Notes: generated by a model not told the origin, from the sequence alone. 64,000 nucleotides of DNA from Gymnopus androsaceus JB14 (GCA_009733575.1 ML769384.1:189257-253256), one strand, 5' to 3'; shown: positions 12,317 to 25,435, numbered from the stretch's first letter. Numbers and translations: made by a program.

Positions 12317-14389
12317 GCTTCTTGATCCTAGATGCAATTATTGTAAAAATACTGCTACATAAGTTATTGATGGACTGTGTTTATATATATAAAGTTGATA
12401 CGAAATTTTCGAACCTTTCTTGAGGTAGCTCGACCAAGTACACGGTAAGTGGACGACTACTAGATGGGCTGTTTCCTATTATCGATAAACAAAGCAAAGA
12501 ACTCTCTGATTGCAATCTTCTTCGATCTTGAATATAGCCGGGTGGATACTCTACTATCATAGACCATCATCTATGTTGACTGACTGACTGTTCATTCGAC
12601 TCATGTAAAACATGTGTATTTGGGTCCCTAAAAATTTTTAAGAACAGTACCGAGCTTCCCTGCCAGAGTCCGGGCCTGAAGGATATTTGCTCTAGATAGA
12701 AGGCCAAGACCACAACTTGGATTCGAAAACCGATCTTTTCGATTAAGCAAGACAAGAAAGCTCGAGGCTAGGAGCTACCTTGGTCCTTAGGCTCCTTATT
12801 TGGGTACCAAGATTAAATTTCCGGCGTTGAATCCGAATCCGATGGAAAGATAGATATTTTTCTGATTTTTAATTATAAGTATTGATTGAGTAGCTGCATG
12901 CGCTCTCCTGTATGCAGTACTAGCACTGTGGATGTTCGGGACTGTTGAACCGAGAGTGAATGCTTCAACTCCATGCATCGACAATGTACTTGGAATGTGT
13001 AATAAAATCATCTAGAAAAATGGGGAAAATAGAGAATGCGGAGTACCGGCATTGTATAGCGCAAGCCTCATGTCGTGGATACTTATTCTAACTCCTGAGC
13101 TCGGGCCTCAAGCTGGGCAGCTGGGCGTTGGTGTTAGTATTTTAAAGTTGATACTCATCACCTACATTGTACGGTTTGACCATGACAGTTGTGCGACCCT
13201 CCCGCTGCCAAGAATCCAAATATCCTCGAGAAATCAAGGAAAGTATTTATTTTACTAAGTCTATAGAGCGCCCAGTAGCAAGTCCTTCCGGGTTGGCAAA
13301 AAGCATCGATGATATGTAGTGCGATTTGACCTCGGAAACCTCTCAATTGGAAGCGTGTTTTCCTTTTGCATACCGTGCGCAGACGTATGTAACAATTATC
13401 GACAATCGACAATCGACAAGAAACTTCTGTGCCTCAAATTCGATCGACAAGCTTCGAGAGAGAGAGCGGAGTTGGAATATTATTCTAGTTGCGATCCACT
13501 TTGTAATCCGATGAGTTGAGCGATTTGCTATTTTTCGCTTTCCTTCCTATGTACGCGTCGAGAAAAGGTCACGAGCCATGGAAGGCCTTGGGCGGTGTAG
13601 ATCATTTTGTAAATCTATGTAAATCAGATTTCAACAGAACATTGAGAACAGAGATGCGTTGATGACGAGAACTCGAGCAATGACCAGAACCGATTTCTTG
13701 CTTCAAGCTTGTGGCGATAGGACCGCGATATGCCTACAGCTAGTACAAGGTTCTGTAAAAGTGTACATGGGAAATCGATGAAACGCGTATAATTCAAGTT
13801 GGTTGAGAGAAATTAGGAAGAATGTAGACATATCTAGATGACAACATTCCCTTCGATACCAACCAGCTTCCGGATTTTTCGTTTCTTCTTCTCGATTTGG
13901 TTATGGACGAGTCGGATTCGTGATCAGACACGGAAATCGACGCGTCAAGTGAGCATATAAAATTTTAATGACGGACGGATTGAAGTTACGTTTGGCGGTG
14001 ATGCCACGTGCCTTGAGCGGGGTTAATAGCGTTTCCAAGTCCTTTTCTTCTGGATTTTGCGAGGGGTTTATTGAGGATACTTATCGAGGTGCAGGAGACT
14101 TAAGAGCGCCTAGCAGAATCAGTTGCTACAAGTAAAGAAAGCATTTGCTTCCGCGCGTCCAGGTAGGATTCTCGGAAGCGCCCGGCTGTGCAACTGTTGG
14201 AATCAATTAGATCATAGCCTCAAAATAATTCTCAACGTTACTTCTTCTGACTGCTACGACGACGAGCAGACCCGAAGCAGAATCAGCAGAGCTCGAAACT
14301 CGCAGATTGTAGTAGAAGAGAAAAGACTTTTGTGTGGAAGCGAAAGCGGCACGTTTAATTCCATCAAAACGTTGGGCTGATCCAGCCCT
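12317..14389. other. Long intergenic region, no gene supported
   Basis: About 2 kb with only short open frames lacking domains. It holds three tandem copies of ATCGACA near 13395-13420 and an AG-rich run near 13457. No tRNA, transposon end or conserved motif was recognised. Part of it may be the 3' trailer of BLM10 copy 1 and distal promoter of the CCCH gene. Confidence 0.4.
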
Positions 14390-14769
14390 TTGCCTCGAGC
14401 TCGCCTGTTTCTCTTCTTAACAGAATACCACCATCTTCTGTTCACGTCTTTATACCATTTTCTCTTTCAACGGTTATCTATCTGCACTTGTTTATTTCCG
14501 AGTCATTCTCCTCGTCGTCCAAGGCGTCCTTATATAATTCCAAGTATGTCCTGCTCGTTTTCTCCTCGATTTTTCTCATTTCTCATCTCAGCTCTTAAAT
14601 GCACGAAGCCCTCACGACGTCCACGAAGAATTACGTTCCAGACGATCTACTCCCGCCCATCTATCTCACTAATAGACCCCAGCTAGAGGTCGGTCTTTTG
14701 CTTGTTCTTTATTTCCGAATCTAACACTATTATATTCAGAATTGGCCCCCAAAACTTTCCATCTCTACC
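14390..14769 (+). promoter_or_regulatory. Pyrimidine-rich leader and promoter of the CCCH gene
   Basis: Roughly 380 bp upstream of the start codon are strongly enriched in C and T on the coding strand (for example TTTCTCTTTC and CCATTTTCTCTTTC). CT-rich blocks are common just upstream of or within 5' leaders of highly expressed fungal genes. A leader intron is possible (a GTATGT donor near 14543), but I cannot define one with certainty. Confidence 0.4.
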
Positions 14770-17220
14770 ATGTCCTCTCATACCGAGAATGTAATTAATC
14801 GCGGCAACAACCATTGGTTTTTCAACACTGAAGGCCAGCTCGTCGACGCAAACACCCTAGCAGACGAGATTGTTCGCTTGAACATTGGTGATGCTGCTGG
14901 AGAAGCCACGGATGACGCCTCAATTCGGACTCCTCCAAAAACCAAATTGGCTTCAGCTGTTCTTGCCGACACCAGTCCTCTCGAAACCAATTCTATTCCC
15001 AGCACTGATTCTTCTCCCAAAGGCTCAGATCACCAAATTGTTGTATCTCATTCTCGTGGTTCCTCCACGGATACGACTATTTCATCCGAAGAATCAGCCA
15101 ATTCTTCCACAAGCAATGCAATGCTTGCACACGCTCCTTTAAAAACCGCTACCATCACTGAACTGAAGGAACGTCCCCATTCGTTCAGCGGTGGGCTTTC
15201 TTCAGCAGACCTTCGGCGTTTACAGCAGACCGATGAAGGTTCCTCCGATGATAACAATCAGTTGCAGCAACAGCAACAGCAGCCATCACAGTGGGCTTCG
15301 AACCAGAATAGTCAGCTCTCAGGCGAGCAGCTGTCGTATCCGTCGTTGACACCGAACAATCAGACCGTTCATCGACCTTATGCTCAGCAGTCTAACCACG
15401 GACCGCAGAACACGAACCGCGATGATGTTCCTCAAGCTGACTATAATGTGCAGCAGGCCCGCAACTTCAATGCTCTTCCTCAACCAGGAATGCCGACAAG
15501 TCCTCCTTACATCCAAGGAAGACCCAACAACGTACCTGTGCCTTATCGTCAGCCTCCCCGTGGGTTTGCCCCTCAACAAGGTTTGCCCCTTCCGAGCCCT
15601 GGTTATGCTCATACCCCACATATGTCTCTTGGAAACTCACAGCAGATGTACGACATGATGGGACTCCCTGGCGCACCTCACGATCCTGCTCACCCCGCTG
15701 TATCTCGTGTTCAGCAGCAGCACAACGTGTTTCCTCGCGCGCACCATCATTCTACGTCGGACCCGACCGCGATTCGTGACCCTGCGACACTCGCCTTGTT
15801 GAACAATAACATGGCACCATTCCCTGGTGGTTTATTCCCTGCCAACTTGGGTGCTGCGCCTCCGCCGCAGATGCAGATGTATCCTCCATCTTTCTATAGC
15901 GCACAAGATGCCTACCGCACTGACCCCGTAGCTGCTGCTCAGGCCATGGCAAACCGCTTTGCAGGCTCAGTACACTGGCCAATACGCCATGGTGTCCCCG
16001 CAGCTAGACGGTGGCATTCCCAGCCCTGTCTCTAGCTCCGGGAATCAGAATGGGCCTAGTGCGAACAACAGAAAGTTGGGCTTGTACAAAACAGAGCTAT
16101 GCCGAAGCTGGGAAGAGAAAGGTAGTTGTCGCTATGGTGCCAAGTGCCAGTTTGCGCACGGTGAAGATGAGCTCCGTAAGGTTTCACGTCACCCCAAGGT
16201 AAACACTTCCTGCCAATCTTATTGACGTCTTGCTCATAATTTGCCGTTCTTCCAGTATAAGACTGAGATCTGTCGAGTGCGTCCTGCTTTCTTAATTCTA
16301 AAGTCATTCTGATTGTTCGTCATCAGACCTTCTGGGTGTCAGGCTCCTGCCCTTACGGGAAAAGATGTTGCTTTATCCACACTGAGCTGCCCAACACCAC
16401 AGTCCCGCCAGGAGCCGGCCAGCCTGATAACGTCCCACCACCTCCGACTCGCTCAGATGGTCGCGAGCGCTCTCCGAGCCTCAGTAGCGACCCGAATGAA
16501 GCTGTCTCTCTTCTTGCTCGCATATCAGCCAAGCGGAGCCAAGACACTGGTAGCAATAGTTCGTCCACCCCTGTCGACAATAACGTCAACAACTTCCAGT
16601 TTGGTGGTGCTCAGAAGCAGAGACTCAAGGTTGATACGTCGGCGCTCGATCGGAACTCGATGAAGGGCCAGAACAAATCGGCGTACCCTTCGTTCGCCAG
16701 CAATGGAGTACTGATGGCTGCCCCAGAGAATATCACAGCCAAGTCTCCTGCGCCGGTGACAGCTGGGCCCGACCTAGGACGACACAATAATGCGCGTATG
16801 GAGATAGTGGGGTATAACCAGGTAAGGGGTTCTTTTGTTCCGCTACTCCTTCTACAGCGAACTGACGTTTTCTTTTACCTTCAGCGCATGAACAAAACGC
16901 CGCCATCCAACATTCGTCACTCTGCGAGTGGTTCTGAGGATATCTCGTACCAAGCGTCGCAATCCATGGCTAACAACTCGTATGCGTTACCTTCCGGTGA
17001 CGGCAACTCGAGTGCTCCCCGCGTGAACGGCCATGTTCGGGCGGGAAGTGCAGGGAACTGGGGAAACTTTGCTCCCTCTAATCGGGTTGGGAATCAGTTC
17101 CCAGTATCGGCATACCCGCACGCTCCTAGCCCTGCTGCCGATGGACCTGCAAACTCTCCTTGGTCTACGACCGACCTTACCATGGGTCCTTCGAGGTTGA
17201 ACGAGAAGGCCTGGGCTTGA
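14770..17220 (+). CDS. Tandem CCCH zinc-finger protein, TIS11/tristetraprolin family
   Basis: The protein (about 750 residues) has a long disordered Ser/Gln/Pro-rich N-terminus with a short polyglutamine run near 15260, then two C-x8-C-x5-C-x3-H fingers. Finger 1 reads [25 protein letters not shown] (16084-16158); finger 2 starts with YKTEICR and ends GKRCCFIH. This lead-in (YKTE) and spacing define the TIS11/TTP class, which binds AU-rich elements in mRNA 3' ends and promotes decay. The start of finger 2 is a 21-nt exon (16256-16276) between introns 16199-16255 and 16277-16326. A 63-nt in-frame intron (16822-16884) is likely in the C-terminal low-complexity part. The frame changes near 15928-15965: either a 37-nt intron (15928-15964) or a one-base indel. 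Both fingers are downstream of that point. Confidence 0.85.
16256..16276 (+). other. 21-nt micro-exon starting zinc finger 2
   Basis: Bounded by TTCCAG and GTGCGT, it encodes Tyr-Lys-Thr-Glu-Ile-Cys-Arg, including the first zinc-binding Cys of finger 2. Skipping it would remove that ligand while keeping the frame. Confidence 0.8.
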
Positions 17221-17908
17221 AGTCCCTTTATTGTTATCACTCATCGTCTTCAAAACATGCATGAAGCCATATAATCTTCCTCTATCCCCAGCCGTCGCTG
17301 CTCTGTTTATTTTGAACTTTTGCTTTTCTTTTGCCGCTTCAGTCGGACACACAACTCATCCCTCCCCATCCCCTACTCCGCTCACGCCTCACTCAGCCCG
17401 TTTCTATGAGAGAAAAAGAAACTGGTTCGGAATCCATCACGTTTTTACGCTTGTCGCTTTTTCTTTAGCTTTTACTTATCTCTTTTTTCGCCTCTGCTTG
17501 ATAATCTCCGCCAAAAAAGTCGCTGTTTTCCTTCTACCTGCTCATTTCATCTCTCAACCCTCTTGATTGTCAATTCTATGGCTACTTCATCTCCCGTCTG
17601 CATTGCATTATCGTCGTCACCGCAACATGTTTTTATTCATTCTCAATAGTATTGTTTTCGTCTACGACTCACACATACCTGGAGTGTTTCTTGAAGAGTT
17701 CTCGTTTCAATTCAAAGAGTAGTTGAAAAAATGGAATCCTTTAAGTAAATACAAGTGTGTATCCTGAATCATACAGTATTCTTCGAACCCGGTCGTTAGA
17801 TGTGGTGTAAAATATACAGTAGCTACACTGTCTCTATTCTAGAGGAAAAGCGTCTACGAACAGTCAGGATACACAATTTTTTTAAAATATCAGTTTGAAA
17901 AAATCAAC
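17221..17908. other. Convergent 3' region between CCCH and choline kinase genes
   Basis: About 690 bp between two convergent genes. It is T- and C-rich on the plus strand and fits a long 3' untranslated region of the CCCH gene. No gene is supported. Confidence 0.4.
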
Positions 17909-19476
17909 TCATAAAATACCTAGAGCTGCGATGCTTCTTCGGAATCCTGCCATTCGAGAGCGCGAGTAGCCAATATAATCAAACTCGGGATCTGTGACGT
18001 TGCCTAGAATATCGTCTCTGGCCTGGACAAGGCCCCAGATAGACCACATTGCGTGACAAGCTAACGAAGCAATGGAGTTAGCGGGTTAACGTTAGGGGGG
18101 AAATCAGAATGTAGTCATGTACCTGGGCCCCAGTACCGTACTTGCTCTTCGAGGTTTTTAACCCGCTGGGACAGAGGTTCGACGGAAGATGCGTCAGCAT
18201 GTTCGAGGTAAGAGCGGTAAAAGTTTTCGCGCTCTTGTAAAGTAGGATATCGACTCTCATCAGGTAAATGAGGTGTCGAGGTATGGTAGTTGAATGTCCA
18301 CTCCTGAAAGTGGTTTGCAATGTCAAAGGATGCAGGGTTTGGGGAGGCGTATTCAAAATCGACGACAATCAACTGTAAGAAGGAATGAGAAAAAGTCAAA
18401 AAAAAGTAATATTCAGTGTACACACCAGGCGATGGGGGGCTCGAACCTCTACACCCTCCAGTCGAAGTATGTTACCATACTGCGTGTCGTTGTGGGCAAA
18501 TACCCGCCTGCTGCCGTTATGCACATCATCTACTTTGGAAAGCCATCTCATATAACTTTCCCATTGCTGTTGGAATTTGTCGATGTCAATCTCATCCCGC
18601 ACAGACTGAGGCATATTTGCGAGCATCAGAACATCTCTTGCAGGCATGAGCCACGATTTGACGTTTTTCTTTGCTCCCAATTGCCATCCTTTACCCTCGC
18701 TTGATTCAGGCGAGGTCTCCTCAATGACATCGATCGGCACTGAATGGAGCTCTCCCATGCGAGCGGCTATAAATCGACTTATTTCTGGGTCCCGCATTTC
18801 TTGAGCCGTTAATGTCGTCGACGGAAAGTATTCTTCCATTCGACCATTCTCGAAAGTTCCATACACTTTAGGACCCAAGTTGTAACGAGAAGAAAGGATA
18901 TGAAGAGTACGAAGCTCTCTAGGGCGCGAAATTAAAGAGCCTGATGATGGTCCGTAAATTCGAAGAAGGAGGGTAAGAGTTTCCTTGACTGAAGGACAAG
19001 AAACGAAGAAAACGGCATTGGTCAAAGAACCAGAGACCTTGTGGATATGAAGGTCTTGGAATGTGATTTTTGGGCTGGTCCATGAAGGAATCCGCAATGC
19101 TCGTATACATTCGAGGAGCTGGACCGAGAATGAAGACTTTTTGTAGTGTCTAGATAAAGCAGTGCAAAATTCAACATCGATGGCGATAAATATTAGAGAC
19201 AGAACCAGACCATGGTCAACGTTATCTGTTTTCCAAGTCCTTGAGCGCAAATTTAGGAAACCAAAGTCCTCACCTTGCTTCTAAAAAAAAGCTAGCGTGC
19301 CTCAAACCCTCTGCTTTTACCACCTCTGGTTCCCCTGATGGAATTGAAGATACTGAAGAAGCGCTAGCTATAACGCTAACAAAGCTCTTTACAGAACTAG
19401 TGGAGACTCTTCTGATATGCTTGGAAGGACTTTCCAGGGTCGACAAAGACGGGGTAAGAATTGGAGACATGGACAT
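17909..19476 (-). CDS. Choline/ethanolamine kinase
   Basis: Four exons (19476-19274, 19149-18426, 18372-18123, 18060-17909) total 1,329 nt and encode 442 residues. The enzyme phosphorylates choline (and often ethanolamine) with ATP, the first step of the CDP-choline route to phosphatidylcholine, in the cytosol. Visible family motifs are the N-terminal VSGSLTNAVFFVS block, the catalytic HNDTQYGNIL loop (the Brenner-type HxD...N) and VVDFEYASPNPASFDIANHFQEW, whose Asp binds the metal. The C-terminus WGPACHAMWSIWGLVQA is also typical. The first exon encodes a Ser-rich leader with an SPSKHIRRVSTSS patch, as in fungal enzymes where this region is disordered. ATG 19476 is preferred; an in-frame ATG 18 codons upstream is possible. 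A naive frame runs through the first intron and must be discarded. Confidence 0.92.
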
Positions 19477-19865
19477 GATGGCAGAGAAACAAAAACGATT
19501 TGAAAAAGTTCTGAATCTAATCGCTAGCATTTTCTTCCGTTATCGGTTTTTGCTGATTCTTACTGCGCGATATGAATGTACGATAACAGAGTTGAGATTC
19601 AGGAGAGTCGAAAATGTAGAAATTAGAAGGATTAGACTGAGCCTTTCGAGAGCTTTCGAGCCTGAGGCCTGAGGGTCAATCGGTTCGCGTGCCGGTCATC
19701 TGTGACGTGCATGTACGCCATCGCGCCGACGCTCCATCCATGTCCGAAAATAGGCAAGAAATAGTAAATTTTGGGAATGATAATAAGAGTATAAGTCTAC
19801 AGTATACACTGAAGCATATAACCTGTCGTCTAAGATCCGCTGCGGATTCATTCATAAATTATAAC
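19477..19865. other. Short intergenic region
   Basis: Upstream flank of the choline kinase gene and downstream flank of the MFS gene. Nothing further is recognised. Confidence 0.4.
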
Positions 19866-22681
19866 CTACACACTTCGCTCCACTGCTGGCAGGCTTTGAA
19901 TTTGCCTAGTCGCCGTCGTTTCTTTCTCGTCAAACAGGCGTTTTTCCTCTTCTTCAATCGGAAAAGTTTTAAGAAGGAATGACATCTGATATGAAGATGC
20001 GTGTTCAGGCGTGTTCAGGCTAGTACTTTCGGGGATATAAGTACTTACAATGAATGCCAAACCTAGCAGAGGCGTGCAAACAGTCCAGACAGTCTATGAA
20101 AACGATCAGTTGGGAAAATGTGTTGCTCGGAATACTAAATGCAGGCAGACCTGAATTGAGGTCGACACTATATGCAAGACTTCGGCTCGAAGACTGAGGG
20201 GTTGTATTGTCTGTAGCGAACCGTAGTCGATTGAAGAGGCGAGAATGTCGATGCCCATTTCCGGGGTGATTCTGGAGGCCATACGTGCATCGAAAACAGC
20301 CCCGGCGACCGCCTGCGGGATGATCAGTATCAAAGCCCAAGAGGCGGCGTTCATCAAATGAAAAGACATACAAGTCCGACAGTGGCACCGGTAAACCTGA
20401 CCAAAAAGAATGCGGAGGTACAGGTCGCCAACTCGGATGGTTTGAACGCCTTGCTGAAGACTTGGTAAGGCGCATGAAACAAGATACCCATCCCAATTCC
20501 AGAAATGAGGGGAAATAAGGTTTGCAACAGCATACGCGAGTTTTCGTTCAATAGATTGAGAAGTCCTATGGATCATTTTTGAGGGTCCGACAAACAACAT
20601 GCGCGAGATAATTTTCCTACCGAATCCGACTGCGCTAATCAGAAAACCGATTGATATGGACAAGTTTTGTCCACCAGTGTCGCGCCTGCGTTTTTGATAC
20701 CAGCTTATGAACCAGGCAGTGGGCATGGAAGCTAAAGAAGCACCCAGAGAATATGGCAAAATTTGAATCCCGGCTTTCAATGGTGTATATCCATCAGCGG
20801 CCTAATCGTCCATTAATCAAGGAGCGAATTGTCATAAATGGATAGGAGTTCACCTGATAGAACAGTGCAAGATAAAAAGTCCCAGCATTGAATACAAAGT
20901 TGTGCAAGAACGCGATCACAAGAATGGTCACTAGGGTCCATGTTTGAATAAAAGGGGAGGTGAGAATAGGAAAAAACATGCCTGCAGTGAGATTCTTGAA
21001 CATTGTGGGAGGAAATAGGCTGTCTCGCGTGGTATATGCTTCGTATACTGACCCGCAAACCAGGATAAGCAACCCAGAAATGATGAGAACGATGGTAGAA
21101 GGCCCTTTCCCTGCATATAGTCAGAGTCCATTCTCATGATGTTAGAAGAGCGCTACTTACAACCATTGGTAGTTGCGAAACTGAAGCCGACGACTATACA
21201 GCATGTACCGACTAGATACGAGATCCTAAGCAGATTTAAATCAGCGTACCACGAGACGAATAATAGTTACTCACAACCCTCCAAAATCGAATCTCCGAAG
21301 GAATGAATATGACGGATCTGTTTGAGGATCCAGTTGAACATTGCGAAGGGCGACTAACAAAATCAGAAAGCCAATAAGGCAGATCGGGAGATTGAGATAG
21401 ACTATGTTCCACGAGGGTTAGCCCGATACGCGACCTTGTCAAAGCAAAACAAAAAAAAACACATACAGCACCATCTCCAATTGAGGAAAGTTGTTTGACT
21501 GCCTAGATATGACGCGATTTAGTAATTCTCGGGTAGCCCTGCATTCCATTTCTCACTGCTGAATAATCCTCCGAGAAGGGGGCCCCCAATAGCCGAGCAA
21601 CTCCACGTTACACTCAATGCTTGTGACCATTTCGCACGTTGTTTTTCATGGACAATCCCTGCAGTGATGACCCAAACACAACTCACCTTCCAGCAAGGTT
21701 AGTCTAATAAATTCAAGCGGAGTCAATCCACTTACAATGCCACCTCCGCCAATCCCTACAGAGAACGAAAAGTGCAGCTGATCAGTATTAAATAAATAGA
21801 CAATGAATCGTATCCAAGCACCTGCCAATGCACGAGAAGCAATGAGCCTTAGTCCAGGGTCAGGGGTCAGTAAGAGCTCGGTATAATGCATCCGATAAAC
21901 TCACATATCGATGTTCTAGTCGGACTGATATCAGGAAAAAGAAATGTACCAGCTGAATTTTGCTTACGCGAGATATTCCACAAAGTAGAGATCCAAAAGC
22001 GAAGATTGCAATGCTAGTATAAAGAAGATTCTATGTGCCAAGGTCAAATTAGGGACACCGGCGGTGAACTGATAATCAGGCGATACGCGTACCTTGCGTC
22101 CTACGATATCTGAGATTCTACCATAGAGAGGTTGAAAGGCGGTCTGGGTCAACAAGTATGCCACTCCGACCCAAGTGTACTGAGTAGCATTAGCATTCAG
22201 ATCACTGGCAATGGTAGGTAAGCTGGTCGACACGATGGTCTACATGAAACAGGCGTGAATGAGAGAGGGAAGGAGTAGATAAACTTTATTCACAGCATCC
22301 GTCGTGGCTAGGAACAAAGTTAAAGCCGCTCTGAAGATCATTGTATTAGCCAGATCATCGCAGAGTCCATTGAGTTCCAAAATTGACATACCCTATGTGA
22401 GCGAGCAGTAGTCGAAGGGTCGAGAGCTCTGGAGTTACCTTCTTGCCCGATCGAAGAGAGGGGATAGAAGAACTTTCAAGCGAGTTTGAATAGGCGACTT
22501 CCGTTTTGGTTTCTATATCGTCTGAGGAACAAGAAACAGTCGGGGCAACGATAGTAGCGCCATGATCGACCCCATGCAGGCTAGAATCGGGAGACTGAAG
22601 GTCGAATTGCTCGTCAGTCGCGTCTAAAGTGGAAACAATGGAAGCTCTGCTAGAAGGAGGAGAGCTAGAATGCTGGTTCAT
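19866..22681 (-). CDS. MFS multidrug transporter, DHA2-type
   Basis: The gene is split into many exons by short introns. The first ~90 residues are a polar, Ser-rich cytoplasmic tail (MNQHSSSPPSSRAS...). Then come TIVSTSLPTIASDLNANATQYTWVGVAYLLTQTAFQPLYGRISDIVGRK and NLLYTSIAIFAFGSLLCGISR (the reader should treat these as spliced exon products), which contain the MFS loop motif G-x-(I/L)-S-D-x-x-G-R-K and the proline-rich helix 1-2 region of drug:H+ antiporters. Several more hydrophobic segments follow, and a polar C-terminal tail of about 50 residues ends at 19866. Relatives export drugs, amino acids or toxins from plasma membrane or vacuole; the substrate cannot be told from sequence. Two neighbouring minus-strand genes follow it in the same direction, but no secondary-metabolite cluster is present. 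Confidence 0.85.
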
Positions 22682-23490
22682 GATAGTCAGGCGAATTTCA
22701 GCAGTAGACGGAGCAGTCAAAAGCTGGCTGTAAAATGCCTCCTTCTTCTGCAAAGCGATCCATTTTATATGCTGGGGCCCAGGTCAATGAATCCGAGGTT
22801 CGCTTGAAGTGAACAAGAACGAAAGCAGAAAATCGAAAACCATTGTCAAGATCCTCCTGCCCACGTTAGCGCAGATCTCAAGATATGGATCAGATTGCTT
22901 AAAGAGGGCCTTTAATAACCTTTGCCATTCAACCTGTATAAGGAAATGGGTTCTTTGAAACGGATGAAATAAGAGTCCCATTGACGTGAGCAAGCAATAA
23001 AGGCGCCGGAACGGCAGGTCAAATACTTCGCCATGGTCGAAAAAGCCTCGTTGCATCCAGTAAGACGGCTCTTTGTCAGTTTGTTGTCCTGATCCCCGTC
23101 ATACAACATTGAACGTTGAACAACTGGAAGAAGGGTACAAATGTAGGCTGACAATAAAACATGACTGAATGAAGTTTCAAAGCCAGATTTCAAAGCCTAT
23201 AGGTTATAGTGGCAGCGGTGCCTCGCAGTCTCTAGCAACTCTAGTTGAGCTGTGTTATAATTCGTCACTACTTGGTTGTTTACAATTGAAAATTATATGG
23301 TGTAGTAGATCTAAGCTAGGCTAACTCACTCTATATCATGCTGCAGCTGCCCTCTTCTGCTCGTTTTTAGCTCCATCCGAATCATCTTTTTTGATATTCG
23401 CTGAGCTGTCATCCTTAGCGACTGGCGGATGAACATAAAATAAGATCATCATAAGACGACGGCGAACGAAAAAAACATGCCAATGAAAAA
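22682..23490. other. Intergenic region between MFS and DnaJ genes
   Basis: About 800 bp. Two short minus-strand open frames overlap here, but they have no domain or plausible splice structure. It probably holds the MFS promoter and the DnaJ 3' trailer. Confidence 0.4.
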
Positions 23491-25217
23491 TTAAAATCCA
23501 ATGAGCCTTCGTATCGTCTTTGCAGCACGAGACACCCAGCCACCAGAAGTGGAAGAGGGGTAAGCGAAAGAAGCCGTACCGTTATCATCATCGTCACCCT
23601 TTGACGATTGTTTCTGGGATGAAGAATTATCGCTTGATGAAGGACGCCCTTCGACATCATCCGCATATTCCTGCAAGAGCTTCCGTTGTTTGTCGGACAG
23701 AGATCTGTAGGATAGGATTAAAGAAAATTCTCTCCTAAGAAATTTCGGAATACCTGGGGAGCACAACCGAGAAAGTGACATATAAGTCACCCGTGTCATT
23801 CCGGTCCACACGAGGAACACCTCGACCTCTAAGCTTCATTTCTTCGCCAGGCTGCGTACCGCTAGGGACACGCACGTCAACATCCCCATCCAATGTTGGT
23901 ACCCGCACCCGTCCACCTAGTAGCGCCGTATGCAGTGGTATTTTAACTGCGTGATAGAGATTTGATCCCTGGCGTTGGAATTGCTTAGAAGGAGCAACAT
24001 TCAACCGTACAAGAAGATCGCCAGGGTTTCCATTGCCAGATATTGGCGAGTCTCCCGAGTTTGGAATACGGATGACCATGCCGTCTTCCACACCTGAAAA
24101 ACACGGCTGTAAGGACCATTATTAAAAGAGCAAATGAGAACTTACCTGCAGGTACCGAAACATCCACTGTCTTTCGTGTCCTCACCTTACCAACACCAGC
24201 ACAGCTGCTACACTGGCTATTCCGAGGAACAGTGCTTCCCACTCCGTTACATACGTTACACGTACTCGCCATCTGGAATCCGCTGTCTATAACAAACGTC
24301 CGACTACCAGTCCCACCGCAAGTTGAACATGTTGATCTCTTGGCTCCAGCTTTCAGTCCACTTCCAGAGCAAGTACCACAATTTGTAACAGGCGATATTG
24401 TAACCTTTCGCGTAGTTCCCTTGCAAGCCTCTAGGAAGCTTATGGACACATGAGTCTCCAAGTCTGCACCTCGCGTTGGCCCTCTACTCCGACTGCCTCC
24501 CAACGAGCCAAACAGTTGCTCAAACAGGTCCGATGAAGCACCGCGACCCCGCCACCAAATGCAGAGGCAAAGTCCTGGAACCCTCCAAAGCCAGCAGCAC
24601 CAGCACCCCCGAACCCAGAAAACGCATTTGGATCGAACCCAGGCTGCTGGGAAGCAGATCCGTATTGATCATACGCGGCCCGTTTTTTGTCATCTTTCAA
24701 GGTCTAACGAGGAACAGTAAGCACCTAAATGAATGAATGAAATGGATCGACTTGACATCATAAGCTTCTTGGATTTCCAGAAACTTATTTTGTGCGTTCT
24801 TGTCCGGATTAGTATCTGGGTGGTATTTGCGTGCAAGCTAAATTTGTCAGAATAAGGAGATTGATCCATTGTAATAGAGAACATACCGAAAAATACGTTT
24901 TCTTGATATCAGCCGCTGAAGCATCGCGTTTGACTCCCAGGACTTCGTAAGGATCCTTTTGGGCGCCATGAGGCCTTGTTGCATGGAACGCTCTCTGAAA
25001 GGAACTCTCAGACCAGCTCGGAAGTGAAGGCACGCTAACCGACCTTGTCACCAGTACGTTTGGCAGGAGTCAATGTTTTGGTCAATGGTTGAGTCGCGGT
25101 GTGCAGACATTTGGATCGGTATAGCGAAAAAGACCGAGTATTGATAGGAGTTCTAGGTTTTGAGCAGAAATAAAACGAGATGAAGGATGAAAAGCCTTGA
25201 GGCCGAAGCCGTTGCAT
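23491..25217 (-). CDS. MDJ1: Mitochondrial DnaJ/Hsp40 co-chaperone, Mdj1-like
   Basis: A type I J-protein that stimulates mitochondrial Hsp70 (Ssc1) in matrix protein folding. The first exon encodes a basic, Ser-rich leader ending GDK, joined to RAFHATRPHGAQKDPYEVLGV after a 51-nt intron; this leader fits a matrix presequence. The J domain follows with ARKYHPDTNPDKNA, carrying the essential HPD. Next is a Gly/Phe-rich stretch (SGFGGAGAAGFGGF), then four zinc-binding CxxCxGxG repeats (CGTCSGSG, CSTCGGTG, CNVCNGVG, CSSCAGVG). The C-terminal substrate-binding domain has the typical GDLLVRLNV and GDLYVTFSVVLP. A Ser/Asp-rich tail ends in RRLIGF. All domains are complete, and several introns of about 50 nt interrupt them. 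It is transcribed in the same direction as the SET gene and the MFS gene. Confidence 0.93.
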
Positions 25218-25435
25218 TAGTGGTGGAAGAGAACGAAAGAAGTTGAGAAAAAAAAATTGTCGAGTTCAATAAAGCTGACGTCGTTTTATGATTTTAGCGC
25301 CCATATAGACGCTCATATTACTGAGTACACTGACACGACAGTACACTACACTAAACTAACTGTACTCGTATTGGCAACCTGCTGATCCAGCCTTTTTGCT
25401 ATCGGACCGAGGCAGTTTGTAAAACAAAGGGGAAA

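Noticed and set aside
14390..14686. 98-codon plus-strand frame ahead of the CCCH gene
   Set aside because: It is a by-product of a pyrimidine-rich leader (Ser/Phe/Leu/Pro repeats) without a domain or conserved start.
18396..19250. A long minus-strand frame starting MRSRTWKTDNV as the choline kinase start
   Set aside because: Its first ~30 codons are the intron 19273-19150; splicing from the exon ending at 19274 gives the family-typical ARHYKKS junction.
22784..23193. Two overlapping minus-strand frames between MFS and DnaJ genes
   Set aside because: No homology signal, no good splice sites, and ordinary intergenic composition.
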